DNA from: an uncultured Pelagibacteraceae bacterium
GTDB taxonomy: Bacteria > Pseudomonadota > Alphaproteobacteria > Pelagibacterales > Pelagibacteraceae
Direction of reading: 5' to 3'
Assembly: GCA_902566705.1 (NCBI GenBank)
Contig: CACFJT010000006.1
Span: 1 to 58,261 of the forward strand
DNA: 58,261 nt
Part shown: in pieces, positions 15,877-24,922 of the stretch
Numbering within the stretch: position 1 is the first letter of the stretch
Layout: every line of letters begins with the position of its first letter
Notes under the pieces: generated by a model
Databases searched by the model: none
Seen by the model: only the letters and a program-made list of their open reading frames with translations
Told to the model about the DNA's origin: nothing
Program-made: the position numbers and the translations under genes

Positions 15877-16094
15877 CAGCAGCCACAACTTTTTTTAGTA
15901 GCTTTTGTCTGAACTTCAGTTTTTGTAGCTTCTAATTCTTTTTGTTTGTCTTCAAGAACTTTTTGTTTCTTTGAGATTTTGTCTTCAAAGTAATCATAAA
16001 GAGAGGCAAAACCTAATTTAGAGGCTTTTTTTTCTTCATAATTTCTTCGCCCTTTAAGGTTTTCAATTATTTTGACTATTTCTTGGTTCTGCAT
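15873..16094 (-). CDS. Small coiled-coil protein with C-terminal CGCC motif
   Basis: A 73-residue hydrophilic protein. Residues about 1-32 form a KIIENLKGRRNYEEKKASKLG region. Residues 33-40 are FASLYDYF, and residues 42-65 are a lysine/glutamate-rich coiled coil. The last seven residues are KKSCGCC, a likely metal- or thiol-active tail. ATG 16094 is divergent from ureD by 85 bases. Its stop overlaps DUF1501 by four bases on the opposite strand. I do not recognise a characterised family; a metal-binding or redox role is only a guess from the cysteines. Confidence 0.72.
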   Translation of the reverse strand: MQNQEIVKIIENLKGRRNYEEKKASKLGFASLYDYFEDKISKKQKVLEDKQKELEATKTEVQTKATKKSCGCC

Positions 16095-16179
16095 GCTGTC
16101 TTTTTATTTAAAAAAGTAAATAATTCAAGCTATAAAATTGGCAAACTATAAAGAAGTTTTTTTGTGCTATGATGATGTG

Positions 16180-16989
16180 ATGAATAAAAGTCAAAAAAAA
16201 TTAGAAAAATCTAAAGGTAGATTAGAAATAAAAATAAAAGACCAAAACTTACAAAAACTTTATCAACAAGGATCTTTAAAAGCTTTGATGCCAGATTTTC
16301 ATGAAAATTTAAAACAATTAATGCTTATCAATACTGCTGGTGGGATTACTAGTGGAGATGAATACAATTACGATATAGAGATCGATAAATCGGATCTCTG
16401 TATTTCAACTCAGGCTGCAGAAAAGATTTACAGCGGGTTCGGAGATCCAGCCAACTTAGTAATTAATTTAAATTTATCAAACAATTCAAATTTATTTTGG
16501 TTACCTAAAGAATTAATTTTATTTAATAATTGTAACTTCAAAAGAAAAATTAATTTTAATTTATCAAAAGACTCAAATTTATTTCTTTGTGAAAATATTA
16601 TTTTTGGACGAACTTCAATGAAGGAGGAGTTTGAAAAAGGATATTTTTCAGATTTTTGGAATATTAATATTGATAAAAAATTAATTCATACAGAAGCAAT
16701 AAATACAGGTTTATTTGAAAAAAAATATTTGAATAGTTTTTCGACATTAAATAATAATTCTGCAGTTGCGACAATTATAACTGTAGGAAATAAGTTTTTG
16801 AATAACGTTAATAATCTTTCTAAAAATTTAACTAACAATGAAAATACAACTTCAAATTATTCTCATTGGGATAATAAATTGATCATAAGACTTTTATCTA
16901 AAGATAATTATAATCTTAAATTTGCAATTGATAAAATTTTGTCTTATTTTTTTGAAGGTTCAAAGATACCAAAAGTATGGAATATATAA
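16180..16989 (+). CDS. ureD: Urease accessory protein UreD
   Basis: UreD (UreH) binds urease apoprotein with UreF and UreG for nickel insertion. Family landmarks are GRLEIKIK, SLKALMPDFHE, LINTAGGITSGDEY and STQAAEKIYSG. ATG 16180 is chosen because the family N-terminus begins shortly before GRLEI. An in-frame TTG at 16138 would add 14 residues with no family match. At 269 residues it is normal, though the sequence is unusually Asn/Lys-rich. It is the first gene of ureDABCEFG and ends directly before the ureA ATG. Confidence 0.9.
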   Translation: MNKSQKKLEKSKGRLEIKIKDQNLQKLYQQGSLKALMPDFHENLKQLMLINTAGGITSGDEYNYDIEIDKSDLCISTQAAEKIYSGFGDPANLVINLNLSNNSNLFWLPKELILFNNCNFKRKINFNLSKDSNLFLCENIIFGRTSMKEEFEKGYFSDFWNINIDKKLIHTEAINTGLFEKKYLNSFSTLNNNSAVATIITVGNKFLNNVNNLSKNLTNNENTTSNYSHWDNKLIIRLLSKDNYNLKFAIDKILSYFFEGSKIPKVWNI

Positions 16990-17292
16990 ATGAAACTTAC
17001 TCCTAGAGAAAAAGATAAACTTTTAATAAGCCTTGCAGCTATTGTCGCTAAAAATAGATTATCAAAGGGTATTAAATTGAATTATCCAGAGGCTATCGCT
17101 TTAATAACAGATTTTGTTGTCGAGGGAGCTAGAGAGGGCAAAAGTGTTGCAGAACTAATGGAGGCAGGAGCCCATGTTATTAAAAAAAAGGATTGTATGG
17201 AAGGTATTCCAGATATGGTGAAGGAAGTTCAAGTAGAAGCTACTTTTCCAGATGGAACTAAATTAGTAACAGTGCACAAACCTATAAGGTAA
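16990..17292 (+). CDS. ureA: Urease gamma subunit
   Basis: The 100-residue gamma chain of bacterial three-subunit urease. Its signature is [17 protein letters not shown], then [20 protein letters not shown] and VTVHKPIR at the end. The full family length is present. It starts immediately after the ureD stop and ends eight bases before ureB. It packs with UreB and UreC in the (abc)3 holoenzyme that hydrolyses urea to ammonia and carbamate in the cytoplasm. Confidence 0.97.
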   Translation: MKLTPREKDKLLISLAAIVAKNRLSKGIKLNYPEAIALITDFVVEGAREGKSVAELMEAGAHVIKKKDCMEGIPDMVKEVQVEATFPDGTKLVTVHKPIR

Positions 17293-17300
17293 TAACTATT

Positions 17301-17606
17301 ATGAAGCCGGGCGAAGTAATTACAAAAAAAGACGAAATTAACTTAAATAAAGACTCTAAAATTACTAAAATTAAAATTTCTAATTCTGGAGATAGACCTG
17401 TGCAAGTAGGAAGCCATTATCATTTTTTTGAAACAAATGAGTATTTAGTTTTTGATCGAGAATTAGCATATGGAAAAAGATTAAATATCCCCTCAGGAAC
17501 CGCTGTAAGATTTGAGCCAGGTCAATCCAAAGATGTTGAGCTTATAGAAATGAATGGATCAAAAAAAATATATGGGTTCAATAAGAAAGTTATGGGTAAT
17601 TTATAA
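17301..17606 (+). CDS. ureB: Urease beta subunit
   Basis: The 101-residue beta chain. Diagnostic stretches are [33 protein letters not shown] and [22 protein letters not shown]. Complete and of standard length. It overlaps the ureC start by one base (TAATG at 17604-17608), a common urease arrangement for coupled translation. Confidence 0.97.
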   Translation: MKPGEVITKKDEINLNKDSKITKIKISNSGDRPVQVGSHYHFFETNEYLVFDRELAYGKRLNIPSGTAVRFEPGQSKDVELIEMNGSKKIYGFNKKVMGNL

Positions 17607-19312
17607 TGACTAAAATTTCTAGAGCAGCTTATGCAGATATGTATGGGCCCACTACAGGAGACAAAGTAAGGCTTGCAGATACTGATTTATTCATTGAGGT
17701 TGAAAATGATTTAACTACCTATGGTGAAGAAGTAAAGTTTGGTGGTGGAAAAGTAATAAGGGATGGAATGGGCCAATCTCAAATTAGTAGAGAAAAAGGA
17801 GCTGCAGATACAGTTATAACTAATGCTTTAATAGTTGATGTGAATGGAATTTATAAAGCTGATGTTGGTTTAAAAGATGGAAAAATACTTGAAATTGGTA
17901 AAGCTGGAAATCCAGATACTCAATCTAAAGTAAATATTATTATTGGTCCAGGAACGGAGATAATTGCAGGTGAAGGAAAAATTTTAACAGCAGGGGGTTT
18001 TGATAGTCATATTCATTATATATGCCCCCAACAAATTGATGATGCTTTACACTCAGGCATTACAACTATGCTTGGAGGAGGTACTGGACCGGCTCATGGA
18101 ACACTTGCAACAACGTGTACACCTGGACCATGGCACATACAAAGAATGATACAATCTGCTGATGGTTTTTCTATGAATTTAGCTTTTGCTGGAAAAGGTA
18201 ATTCTTCATTACCAGAAGGTCTTGAAGAACAAATTCTAGCAGGAGCTTCAGCTTTAAAATTACATGAGGATTGGGGAACCACTCCTGGAGCAATTGATAA
18301 TTGTTTAAATATTGCTGACAAAAACGACGTACAAGTAATGATACACACAGACACTTTAAATGAAAGTGGATTTGTAGAAAATACTATTAAAGCAATTAAC
18401 AAAAGAACTATACATGCTTTTCATACAGAAGGTGCTGGTGGTGGACACGCACCAGATATAATTAAAGTTTGTGGAGAAGAGTATGTTATCCCTTCTTCCA
18501 CAAATCCGACTAGACCATATACAGTCAATACAATAGAGGAGCATTTAGATATGCTAATGGTTTGTCATCATCTTGATAAATCTATTCCTGAGGATGTAGC
18601 ATTTGCTGAAAGTAGAATAAGAAGAGAAACAATTGCAGCAGAAGATATTCTTCATGATATGGGAGCCTTTTCAATTATTGCATCAGATAGTCAGGCTATG
18701 GGTAGAGTTGGAGAAGTTATAATCAGAACTTGGCAAACTGCACATAAAATGAAAGTTCAAAGAGGAAGTTTACCAGAGGAAAAAGGAGACAATGACAACT
18801 TTAGAGTTAAAAGATATTTAGCAAAATACACAATTAATCCCGCAATTGCCCATGGGATTTCAAAATATATTGGCAGTATTGAAAAAAACAAACGTGCAGA
18901 TTTAGTTTTATGGGACCCAGCATTTTTTGGAGCTAAACCAGAGATGATATTAATAGGCGGAAGTATAGCTTGTGCACAAATGGGAGACCCAAATGCATCA
19001 ATTCCAACTCCACAGCCTGTATACACTAGACCAATGTTTTCATCTTTTGGAACTTCTTTAGAGAAATCTTCGGTAATTTTCACAAGTAAATTGGCTCTTG
19101 AAAAAAATTCTTTAAAAGATGCAAGTGTTAGAAAAGACTTATTACCTGTAGAAAACACACGAGTCATTTCTAAAAAAGATATGATTTTAAACAACAAGTG
19201 TCCAAAGATTGAAGTTAATCCTGAGACATACGAGGTAAAAGCTGATGGTGAGATAATTACCTGTGAACCAGCTAAAGAACTCCCTTTGGCACAACGATAT
19301 TTTATGTTTTAG
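17606..19312 (+). CDS. ureC: Urease alpha (catalytic) subunit
   Basis: The 568-residue catalytic chain with a complete dinickel site: His135 and His137 (DSHIHYI), carbamylated Lys218 with His220 (ALKLHED), His247 (MIHTDT), His273 ([11 protein letters not shown]) and Asp361 (ASDSQAMG). Each is one residue later than in Klebsiella urease. The mobile flap cysteine Cys320 and His321 are present (MVCHHLD). The enzyme should therefore be active once nickel is loaded by UreDEFG. It gives the cell ammonia from urea. No urea or nickel transporter is encoded in this window. Confidence 0.98.
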   Translation: MTKISRAAYADMYGPTTGDKVRLADTDLFIEVENDLTTYGEEVKFGGGKVIRDGMGQSQISREKGAADTVITNALIVDVNGIYKADVGLKDGKILEIGKAGNPDTQSKVNIIIGPGTEIIAGEGKILTAGGFDSHIHYICPQQIDDALHSGITTMLGGGTGPAHGTLATTCTPGPWHIQRMIQSADGFSMNLAFAGKGNSSLPEGLEEQILAGASALKLHEDWGTTPGAIDNCLNIADKNDVQVMIHTDTLNESGFVENTIKAINKRTIHAFHTEGAGGGHAPDIIKVCGEEYVIPSSTNPTRPYTVNTIEEHLDMLMVCHHLDKSIPEDVAFAESRIRRETIAAEDILHDMGAFSIIASDSQAMGRVGEVIIRTWQTAHKMKVQRGSLPEEKGDNDNFRVKRYLAKYTINPAIAHGISKYIGSIEKNKRADLVLWDPAFFGAKPEMILIGGSIACAQMGDPNASIPTPQPVYTRPMFSSFGTSLEKSSVIFTSKLALEKNSLKDASVRKDLLPVENTRVISKKDMILNNKCPKIEVNPETYEVKADGEIITCEPAKELPLAQRYFMF

Positions 19313-19315
19313 CTT

Positions 19316-19759
19316 ATGGATAATTGTTTTTTAATAGTTAATAAAATTGCCAAAAATAAAGCAAAAGATCACATATCTTTATCTTATGATGAGAGATTTT
19401 TAAGAAGAAAAAAACTTGTTTCAGATAATGGTTTTGAATTTTTAGTCAATTTACCAGAGACAAAATCACTGTCAGAAAATCAAGCGTTTAGGCTTCAAAG
19501 TGGAAATTTGATTTTAATTAAAAACAAAAAAGAAAGTTTACTTGAAATAAAAGGAAAAAATTTAATGCAATTAATTTGGCATATAGGAAATAGACATATG
19601 CCTTGCCAAATTGAAAAAGATAGAATTTTTATTCAGTATGACGAAGTAATAAAAAAAATGGTACTAAAATTAGGAGGAAAGGTTAAGAAGGTTTTAAGAT
19701 CTTTTACACCAGAGGGAGGAGCATATGGAATTGGTAGAACCCATAGCCATAAACACTAA
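19316..19759 (+). CDS. ureE: Urease nickel metallochaperone UreE
   Basis: A 147-residue UreE with the central metal-binding histidine region LIWHIGNRHMPCQIE (about residues 96-110) and the C-terminal [16 protein letters not shown]. The histidine tail is short (HSHKH), unlike the long His-rich tail in Klebsiella. It delivers Ni2+ to the UreG-UreF-UreD complex. ATG 19316 lies three bases after ureC. Its end overlaps ureF by 35 bases. Confidence 0.93.
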   Translation: MDNCFLIVNKIAKNKAKDHISLSYDERFLRRKKLVSDNGFEFLVNLPETKSLSENQAFRLQSGNLILIKNKKESLLEIKGKNLMQLIWHIGNRHMPCQIEKDRIFIQYDEVIKKMVLKLGGKVKKVLRSFTPEGGAYGIGRTHSHKH

Positions 19760-20405
19760 AATAAAAGGTAAAAAAGATTTAAAAGAATCGTTGCAAATTC
19801 TTCAAACTTGGTTTTCACCATCATTTCCTGTTGGAAGTTTTTCATATTCTCATGGTTTAGAGGCAATTATTAATGATAATTTTATTAAGTCGAAAGAAGA
19901 TATTCTGGATTATTTAAAATGTATCTTAAAATATGGAACTGGTAAAAATGATGTAATTTTAATGAAACATACTTATCAAGGAGAAGAGTTAAATGAATTA
20001 GCTTTATCTCTTTGCCCATCTAAAGAAAGAAAAATAGAGTCTGTTGAAATGGGTAATGCTTTTAGAAAAGTTTTAGCTGATAGTTGGGATTTTAAAATTC
20101 AAGAAAATACCGCTTATCCAATTGTAGTTGCTAAAGCAGCTAAACATTTTGATATACCCTTAAATTTAACGATAGTATCTTATCTACAATCTTTTGTATC
20201 AAATTTAATAAATGTTTGTATTAAACACATACCAATTGGGCAAAAAATTGGACAAGACTGTATTATACAGACTTATGACTTAATAAGGGAAATAGAAAAA
20301 GAAAGTGAAAATTTAAATTTAGAAGATTTAGGTGGAATTTGTTTTAATAGTGACATCTATAGTATCAAGCATGAAAATTTAAAAACACGAATTTACAAAA
20401 CATGA
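19725..20405 (+). CDS. ureF: Urease accessory protein UreF
   Basis: UreF regulates the GTPase UreG during nickel insertion. The family signature is [21 protein letters not shown] (about residues 27-47), with [10 protein letters not shown] and [13 protein letters not shown] further on and a C-terminal end [22 protein letters not shown]. At 226 residues it is full length. ATG 19725 lies inside the end of ureE; no later ATG precedes the conserved region, so the 35-base overlap is accepted. It overlaps ureG by four bases. Confidence 0.93.
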   Translation: MELVEPIAINTKIKGKKDLKESLQILQTWFSPSFPVGSFSYSHGLEAIINDNFIKSKEDILDYLKCILKYGTGKNDVILMKHTYQGEELNELALSLCPSKERKIESVEMGNAFRKVLADSWDFKIQENTAYPIVVAKAAKHFDIPLNLTIVSYLQSFVSNLINVCIKHIPIGQKIGQDCIIQTYDLIREIEKESENLNLEDLGGICFNSDIYSIKHENLKTRIYKT

Positions 20406-21013
20406 AAAATATTAATGGACCATTAAAAGTTGGAATAGGTGGACCTGTTGGTGCAGGAAAGACAAGTTTAACAGCTGAATTGTGTAAGTTTTTATCAAAG
20501 AAAATTTCTATGGCTGTAATATCAAACGATATTTATACTAAAGAGGATGCAGAATTTTTAATGAAAGTTCAAGCTTTACCTCTTGAGAGAATTAAAGCAG
20601 TTGAAACAGGAGGATGTCCACATACAGCAATTCGTGAAGATGCTTCAATTAATATGCTTGCTGTAGAAAATATGAAAAAAAAATTTCCTGATCTTGATTT
20701 GATTTTAATCGAGTCTGGTGGAGATAATTTAGCAGCAACTTTTAGTCCTGAATTAGTTGATCTATCTATTTATGTTATTGACGTTGGTATGGGTGGAGAT
20801 ATCCCTAGAAAAGGTGGCCCTGCCATTCAAAAATCAGACTTGTTAATTATTAACAAGACAGATTTAGCTCCTCATGTAGAAGTTAACCTCGAAATCATGA
20901 AAGAAGACGTAAAAAAGGCCCGAAATGGCTTACCTTATGTTTTTTGCCAGATGAAAAAGCAAATTGGTGTTGAAGATGTTGCTAAATTTTTATTCTCATC
21001 AGGTGGACTATAG
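20402..21013 (+). CDS. ureG: Urease accessory GTPase UreG
   Basis: A 203-residue SIMIBI-class GTPase. The P-loop is [14 protein letters not shown] (about residues 12-25), the metal-binding CPH is in [15 protein letters not shown] (about 68-82), and the guanine motif is NKTDLAPHV (about 151-159). GTP hydrolysis drives nickel delivery to UreC. It is the last gene of the operon. Its stop is nine bases from the convergent umuC stop, with no strong terminator in between. Confidence 0.97.
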   Translation: MKNINGPLKVGIGGPVGAGKTSLTAELCKFLSKKISMAVISNDIYTKEDAEFLMKVQALPLERIKAVETGGCPHTAIREDASINMLAVENMKKKFPDLDLILIESGGDNLAATFSPELVDLSIYVIDVGMGGDIPRKGGPAIQKSDLLIINKTDLAPHVEVNLEIMKEDVKKARNGLPYVFCQMKKQIGVEDVAKFLFSSGGL

Positions 21014-21022
21014 AGTTTTTTA

Positions 21023-22300
21023 TTATGCTCTAATTGTTGGCAGACAATAGAAATCAGCTGTATCAATTTTAGAAGAATACTGTCTTCGCATGTTCCACTT
21101 TTTATGAACGCCCGCACTAGCAACACTCAAGGTAGATCTTCCGTATCGATGATTAGTGTTATCAATTGATCGCATCAAGCTATTAATTTTTTCATCTTTT
21201 TTAGATGTAAATAAATTTGTTTTATCACTAGCATTCGACAATCCTGTTAGCATCACACCTGCTTTTTGATAACGATAACCATTTTTAAAAATACTTTCTA
21301 ATATTGAAACTGCAGTTTTAACTGTTTCGATACTGTTATTTGTTGCAATCGGAAAATCAACTGTCTTTGCATTTGAATAATAACCAAAGTTTTTTTGGAA
21401 AGGACTGGTTCTAACAAATACTGTAATTGCTTTTGCAACTAAAGACTCTGATCTGATTTTTTCAGATGCATTTAAACAATAATTAGCAACTGCTTCTTTT
21501 AATTCTTGAAATGTTTCAATTCTTTTTCCAAATGATCTTGAAACCACACAACTCTTTCGTTTAGTTGTAGTTGTCTCTAACCCAATACAGGAAATTCCTC
21601 TAAGCTCCATTGCAGTTCTTGAACTTAAAACATTAGAAGATTTTTTGATCCAGGTATTAGACTTATTTTTTAATTGCTTAGCATTATAAATTCCATGTTT
21701 TTGATAAAACTTAGTTAGTTGCCTTCCAACACCCCAGATATCATTGATTTCGACTTTTTCTAAAATAGGATCTAAATTTTCTATTCCAATTAAACTTGTC
21801 ACTCCTGATTGTTTTTTCTTTGCAATATGATTTGCAACTTTACTTAAGGTTTTTGTATTGGCTATTCCAATACTGGTTGGAATACCTGTCCATTGTAAAA
21901 CTGTTTCTCTAATTTCTTTCCCAACTTTTTCTACTTCGCTATCAGGAAAGTTTGATAAATCTAAAAAGGCTTCATCAATGGAGTAAACTTCTATTTCTGA
22001 ATTAAACCTTTTAAGTGTTCGCATTACTCTTCTTGATAAATCTCCATATAAAGAATAATTAGATGAGAAAACTTCGACTTTGTTTTTAAGAATAATATCT
22101 TTTGCTTTAAAATAAGGTTCACCCATTTTAATTCCTAAAGCTTTTGCTTCATTTGATCTTGAAATAATACAGCCATCATTATTAGATAAAACGACAACAG
22201 GCTTCCTTCTTATTTTTGGATTAAATAATCGCTCACATGAGACATAAAAAGAATTACAATCAATTAATGCTATTTTTTTAGTACGTTGAATGGATGACAT
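21023..22300 (-). CDS. umuC: DNA polymerase V catalytic subunit UmuC (Y family)
   Basis: An error-prone translesion polymerase. Catalytic residues are in [17 protein letters not shown] (Asp14) and [11 protein letters not shown]. Other family motifs are [42 protein letters not shown], and the C-terminal [21 protein letters not shown] 22300 is chosen over an upstream TTG (22309) because it sits just before the conserved core. It overlaps umuD by 23 bases, so both are translated from the SOS-controlled mRNA. About 426 residues, typical length. Confidence 0.95.
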   Translation of the reverse strand: MSSIQRTKKIALIDCNSFYVSCERLFNPKIRRKPVVVLSNNDGCIISRSNEAKALGIKMGEPYFKAKDIILKNKVEVFSSNYSLYGDLSRRVMRTLKRFNSEIEVYSIDEAFLDLSNFPDSEVEKVGKEIRETVLQWTGIPTSIGIANTKTLSKVANHIAKKKQSGVTSLIGIENLDPILEKVEINDIWGVGRQLTKFYQKHGIYNAKQLKNKSNTWIKKSSNVLSSRTAMELRGISCIGLETTTTKRKSCVVSRSFGKRIETFQELKEAVANYCLNASEKIRSESLVAKAITVFVRTSPFQKNFGYYSNAKTVDFPIATNNSIETVKTAVSILESIFKNGYRYQKAGVMLTGLSNASDKTNLFTSKKDEKINSLMRSIDNTNHRYGRSTLSVASAGVHKKWNMRRQYSSKIDTADFYCLPTIRA

Positions 22301-22673
22301 AAGTAACAACTCCCCAAATAAAAATATCTTGTTCTTCGTTAATTAAAATTCTGTCTGAAAACTCTTTAGATCCAGAAGTTAAAAATTTTTTGTCTCTTTC
22401 TTGAACTAAAGTTTTAACTACAAGTTCATCATGAACATTAGCAATCACTGTTGAAAAGTTTTTTGGTTTTAAACTTTTATCAACTACTAATAAGTCACCA
22501 TCATTAATTCCAACATCGACCATGGATTTACCTTGAACTCTGATGATAAAAGTTGCTGGAACATTTTTTATTAAATGCATGTTCAGATCAATATCTTCTT
22601 CAATGTAATCAGTAGCAGGAGAAGGAAAACCAGCGCCTGCTTTATGTAGATAATAAGGGATTGTTAGTTTCAT
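22278..22673 (-). CDS. umuD: UmuD, self-cleaving subunit of DNA polymerase V
   Basis: A 131-residue S24-family protein. RecA-stimulated self-cleavage would occur at Ala14-Gly15 in [12 protein letters not shown], where E. coli has Cys24-Gly25. The catalytic Ser50 (GKSMVD) and Lys87 (VVKTL) line up with Ser60 and Lys97 at a constant ten-residue offset, so the N-terminal arm is ten residues shorter. A LexA-type box ends one base before the ATG. Cleaved UmuD' pairs with UmuC. No DNA-binding domain is present, so it is not LexA. Confidence 0.95.
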   Translation of the reverse strand: MKLTIPYYLHKAGAGFPSPATDYIEEDIDLNMHLIKNVPATFIIRVQGKSMVDVGINDGDLLVVDKSLKPKNFSTVIANVHDELVVKTLVQERDKKFLTSGSKEFSDRILINEEQDIFIWGVVTYVIHSTY

Positions 22674-22688
22674 GTTCTTGTTTTGTTC
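22674..22688 (-). promoter_or_regulatory. LexA (SOS) box for umuDC
   Basis: GTTC (22674-22677), seven bases, GTTC (22685-22688): an exact match to the alphaproteobacterial LexA operator GTTC-N7-GTTC (GAAC-N7-GAAC on the coding strand). It abuts the umuD ATG at 22673, leaving no room for a separate ribosome site, so bound LexA would cover the translation start. The remainder of the 184-base gap to the cupin gene shows only weak short inverted repeats. Confidence 0.8.
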
Positions 22689-22857
22689 TAATTTATAGAC
22701 GATTTATACAATACACTCAAGAGGTTGTATTTTGAGTCTGTAAATGAATCAAAAGAGAATCAAAACGTGAACATCTAAACTACATTTTGTGTGCTTGTGG
22801 ATAACTCCAACCAAGGATAGTTTTAAATTCTAATTTAATTATAAAAGGAGAAAAATA

Positions 22858-23208
22858 ATGAGTTCAATTGAAGTCAAAACTTTTGACAATCCAGACGAAA
22901 GTAACACGAATTTTAAAAATGCCAAAATAGATATTGTGAAAGTAGGAGATCAAAGAGTTATGAGATTAGTTTTACAACCAGGTTGGAAATGGTCACAAGA
23001 CATTAAGCCAACAGTTGGCACAGATAGCTGCAAAGCAAAACATCTTGGCGTAATTGTTTCAGGGGCAGTTTGTGCAAAACATGATGATGGAACTGAATTA
23101 ACTTATAAAGCTGGTGATGCATATTCAATTGAACCAGGTCATGATGGTTGGGTAGTAGGCGATAAACCTGCGGTAGTTTATGAGTTTCATGGAAAATGGG
23201 GAGAATAG
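22858..23208 (+). CDS. Small cupin-domain protein
   Basis: A 116-residue single-domain protein with a cupin core. The first motif region is WKWSQDIKPTVGTDSCKAKHLGVIVSG (residues about 44-70); the second is GDAYSIEPGHDGWVVGDKPAVVYEF. One His per motif (His62 and His95) could contribute to a metal site. The substrate is unknown. A clear ribosome site AAAGGAG precedes the ATG. It heads a short same-strand run with glyoxalase-like, GFA-domain, glycerate kinase and TolC genes. Confidence 0.8.
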   Translation: MSSIEVKTFDNPDESNTNFKNAKIDIVKVGDQRVMRLVLQPGWKWSQDIKPTVGTDSCKAKHLGVIVSGAVCAKHDDGTELTYKAGDAYSIEPGHDGWVVGDKPAVVYEFHGKWGE

Positions 23209-23224
23209 TAAATAAATATAAATT

Positions 23225-23608
23225 ATGAATATTTTAGATTTTGTAATGGTGGGGTCTAATGACTATGAAAAGTCTAGTGAGTTTTATGATGTTATACTTG
23301 AACCATTAAAATTAAAAAAAACTTTAAAGACTGAAAAATATATTGGTTATTCTCATTTAGGTAAACCAGAAAAAGTAATTTTTTATATTACAAACCCAGT
23401 AAATGGTAAACCAGCAACTTTTGGCAATGGAACACAAATTACTTTATTAGCAGATTGTAAAGAAGCGGTTGAAAAATTTTATGAAATTGCAATTTCTAAG
23501 GGTGCAGTTGATGAAGGAGCTCCAGGGGTCAGAAAAGATGGAAATTATTATGCTTATATTCGTGATTTAGATGGAAATAAGATTGCTGCTAAAAGTATTT
23601 TAAAATAA
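23225..23608 (+). CDS. VOC (glyoxalase/bleomycin resistance) superfamily protein
   Basis: A 127-residue vicinal-oxygen-chelate protein with two beta-alpha-beta-beta-beta units. It starts ILDFVMVGSNDYEKSSEFYD and ends YAYIRDLDGNKIAAKSI, typical of the family. The usual first metal histidine (after the LDF start) is replaced (FVMVGS), so the metal site may be altered. Function is unassigned. It lies 16 bases after the cupin gene and 11 before the GFA gene, consistent with one operon. Confidence 0.82.
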   Translation: MNILDFVMVGSNDYEKSSEFYDVILEPLKLKKTLKTEKYIGYSHLGKPEKVIFYITNPVNGKPATFGNGTQITLLADCKEAVEKFYEIAISKGAVDEGAPGVRKDGNYYAYIRDLDGNKIAAKSILK

Positions 23609-23619
23609 AAAGGAGTTAT

Positions 23620-23985
23620 ATGAAATTAAATTGTCATTGTGGAGCTGTAGAGGCAGAAATAAATGCTACAGTAAATGAACTTGCAAAAATTGTAAGATGT
23701 AATTGTTCAATTTGTAAAAGAAAAAATGCAACAATGGGGATGGTTAAAAATGAAGACTTTAAAGTTACCAAAGGAGAAGATAAATTAAAACTTTATCAAT
23801 ATCATACTAAAGTTGCAAACCATTACTTTTGTACTGAATGTGGAATTTATACTCATCACAATCCAAGAAGTGCACCAGCTATGACTGGATTTAATTTAGG
23901 TTGTGTGGATGAAGTTAAAGTAGATGATTTAAAAGAAGTAGCTAACTTTGATGGTCTTAACCATCCAATGGATCAAGAAAAATAA
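23620..23985 (+). CDS. GFA-domain zinc protein (glutathione-dependent formaldehyde-activating enzyme-like)
   Basis: A 121-residue zinc protein. Cysteines are arranged CHCG (5-7), RCNCSICKRK (27-32 region) and YFCTECGIYTHH (about 69-80), matching the GFA (Mss4-like) fold. Members include S-(hydroxymethyl)glutathione synthase, though many only bind zinc. A GGAG ribosome site precedes ATG 23620. Its 3' end lies eight bases before the glycerate kinase ATG. Confidence 0.87.
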   Translation: MKLNCHCGAVEAEINATVNELAKIVRCNCSICKRKNATMGMVKNEDFKVTKGEDKLKLYQYHTKVANHYFCTECGIYTHHNPRSAPAMTGFNLGCVDEVKVDDLKEVANFDGLNHPMDQEK

Positions 23986-23992
23986 AAGTTCA

Positions 23993-24922
23993 ATGAAATT
24001 ATCTGAAGAGTGTTTTAAGAAAGTTAAAAAAGATTGTTTTAAATTTATTAAATTACAAGAAACTTCAACTGAAAAGTTCGGTAATAAAGATAAGATGTTA
24101 AAGTCTTTCTTGATACCTGTAAGTTTTTGGATTGCAAAAAAAGCAGATAATAAAAAACCTTACTTTGTTGGTTTAGCTGGAGGACAAGGAACAGGCAAAA
24201 CAACTATTAGCTCCATAATAAAGATAATATTGGAAAAGTATTTTAAATTGAAAGTATTCAAGATCTCTATTGATGATTTTTATAAAACTAGAAAAGAAAG
24301 AATAGCATTATCAAAAAAAGTACACCCGATGCTGCTTACTAGAGGAGTTCCTGGAACTCATGATATCAATATGATGTTGGATTTCTTTAAAAAATCTAAA
24401 GCAAAAAAATTTAAAAAAATGAAATTACCAAATTTTAACAAGGCAATTGATGACAGATTTCCTAAAAACAAATGGAACAAAATTAATAAAAGACCAGATG
24501 TTATTATTTTTGAAGGATGGTGTGTTGGAGCGAGAGCGGAAGTTAATAAGACGTTAAAAAAATCTATTAATTCGATGGAAAAAGCTAATGATGGTAAATT
24601 AGTTTGGAGAAAATATGTAAATCAACAACTAAAAACTAAGTATAAAAAGTTATATTCTCAGTTAAATTGCATGATTTACTTAAAAACAAAAAACTTTAGT
24701 TTATTACAAAAATGGAGATTAAAGCAGGAACATAAATTATGGTTAAAAACGAAGAAAAAAGGTGGTCATAAAATAATGAGTAAAGGGGACGTAATAAATT
24801 TTATGCAAACCTACCAAAGAATTACTCAAAATATGTTTAAAAATATGCCCAAATACGCATCTATAATTTTAAATTTAAACAGTAACCATCAAATTAAAAC
24901 TGCTGTATATAAATCGAAATGA
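23993..24922 (+). CDS. D-glycerate 3-kinase-like P-loop kinase (GLYK family)
   Basis: A 309-residue P-loop kinase. The Walker A is GLAGGQGTGKTT (about residues 61-72). Then come SIDDFYKTRKERIALSKKVHPML, TRGVPGTHD, and the family Walker B DVIIFEGWCVGARAE. This matches plant GLYK and yeast Tda10-like kinases, which phosphorylate D-glycerate to 3-phosphoglycerate; other bacterial members may act differently. ATG 23993 is chosen because upstream in-frame codons lie in the GFA gene and lack similarity. It overlaps the TolC gene by four bases. Confidence 0.83.
   Translation: MKLSEECFKKVKKDCFKFIKLQETSTEKFGNKDKMLKSFLIPVSFWIAKKADNKKPYFVGLAGGQGTGKTTISSIIKIILEKYFKLKVFKISIDDFYKTRKERIALSKKVHPMLLTRGVPGTHDINMMLDFFKKSKAKKFKKMKLPNFNKAIDDRFPKNKWNKINKRPDVIIFEGWCVGARAEVNKTLKKSINSMEKANDGKLVWRKYVNQQLKTKYKKLYSQLNCMIYLKTKNFSLLQKWRLKQEHKLWLKTKKKGGHKIMSKGDVINFMQTYQRITQNMFKNMPKYASIILNLNSNHQIKTAVYKSK

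Noticed and set aside
16138-16179. TTG-initiated extension of ureD
   Set aside because: The extra 14 residues do not resemble UreD and the ATG at 16180 fits the family start.
18757-19197. Minus-strand frame of 146 codons inside ureC
   Set aside because: It is a shadow of the strongly conserved ureC frame, with no ribosome site or family match.
21007-21036. Possible hairpin at the ureG/umuC junction (AGAG...CTCT)
   Set aside because: The stem is only four pairs with a long loop, too weak to call a terminator.
22699-22740. Short competing inverted repeats in the umuD-cupin gap (ATACAA/TTGTAT and ACTCAA/TTGAGT)
   Set aside because: Six-base arms in AT-rich DNA are common and the two pairings exclude each other; no supported function.
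22796-22804. A perfect DnaA box (TTATCCACA on the minus strand) in the umuD-cupin gap
   Set aside because: Only one was seen, with no cluster or unwinding element. A single nine-base match is expected by chance about every 130 kb on two strands, so it does not indicate an origin.
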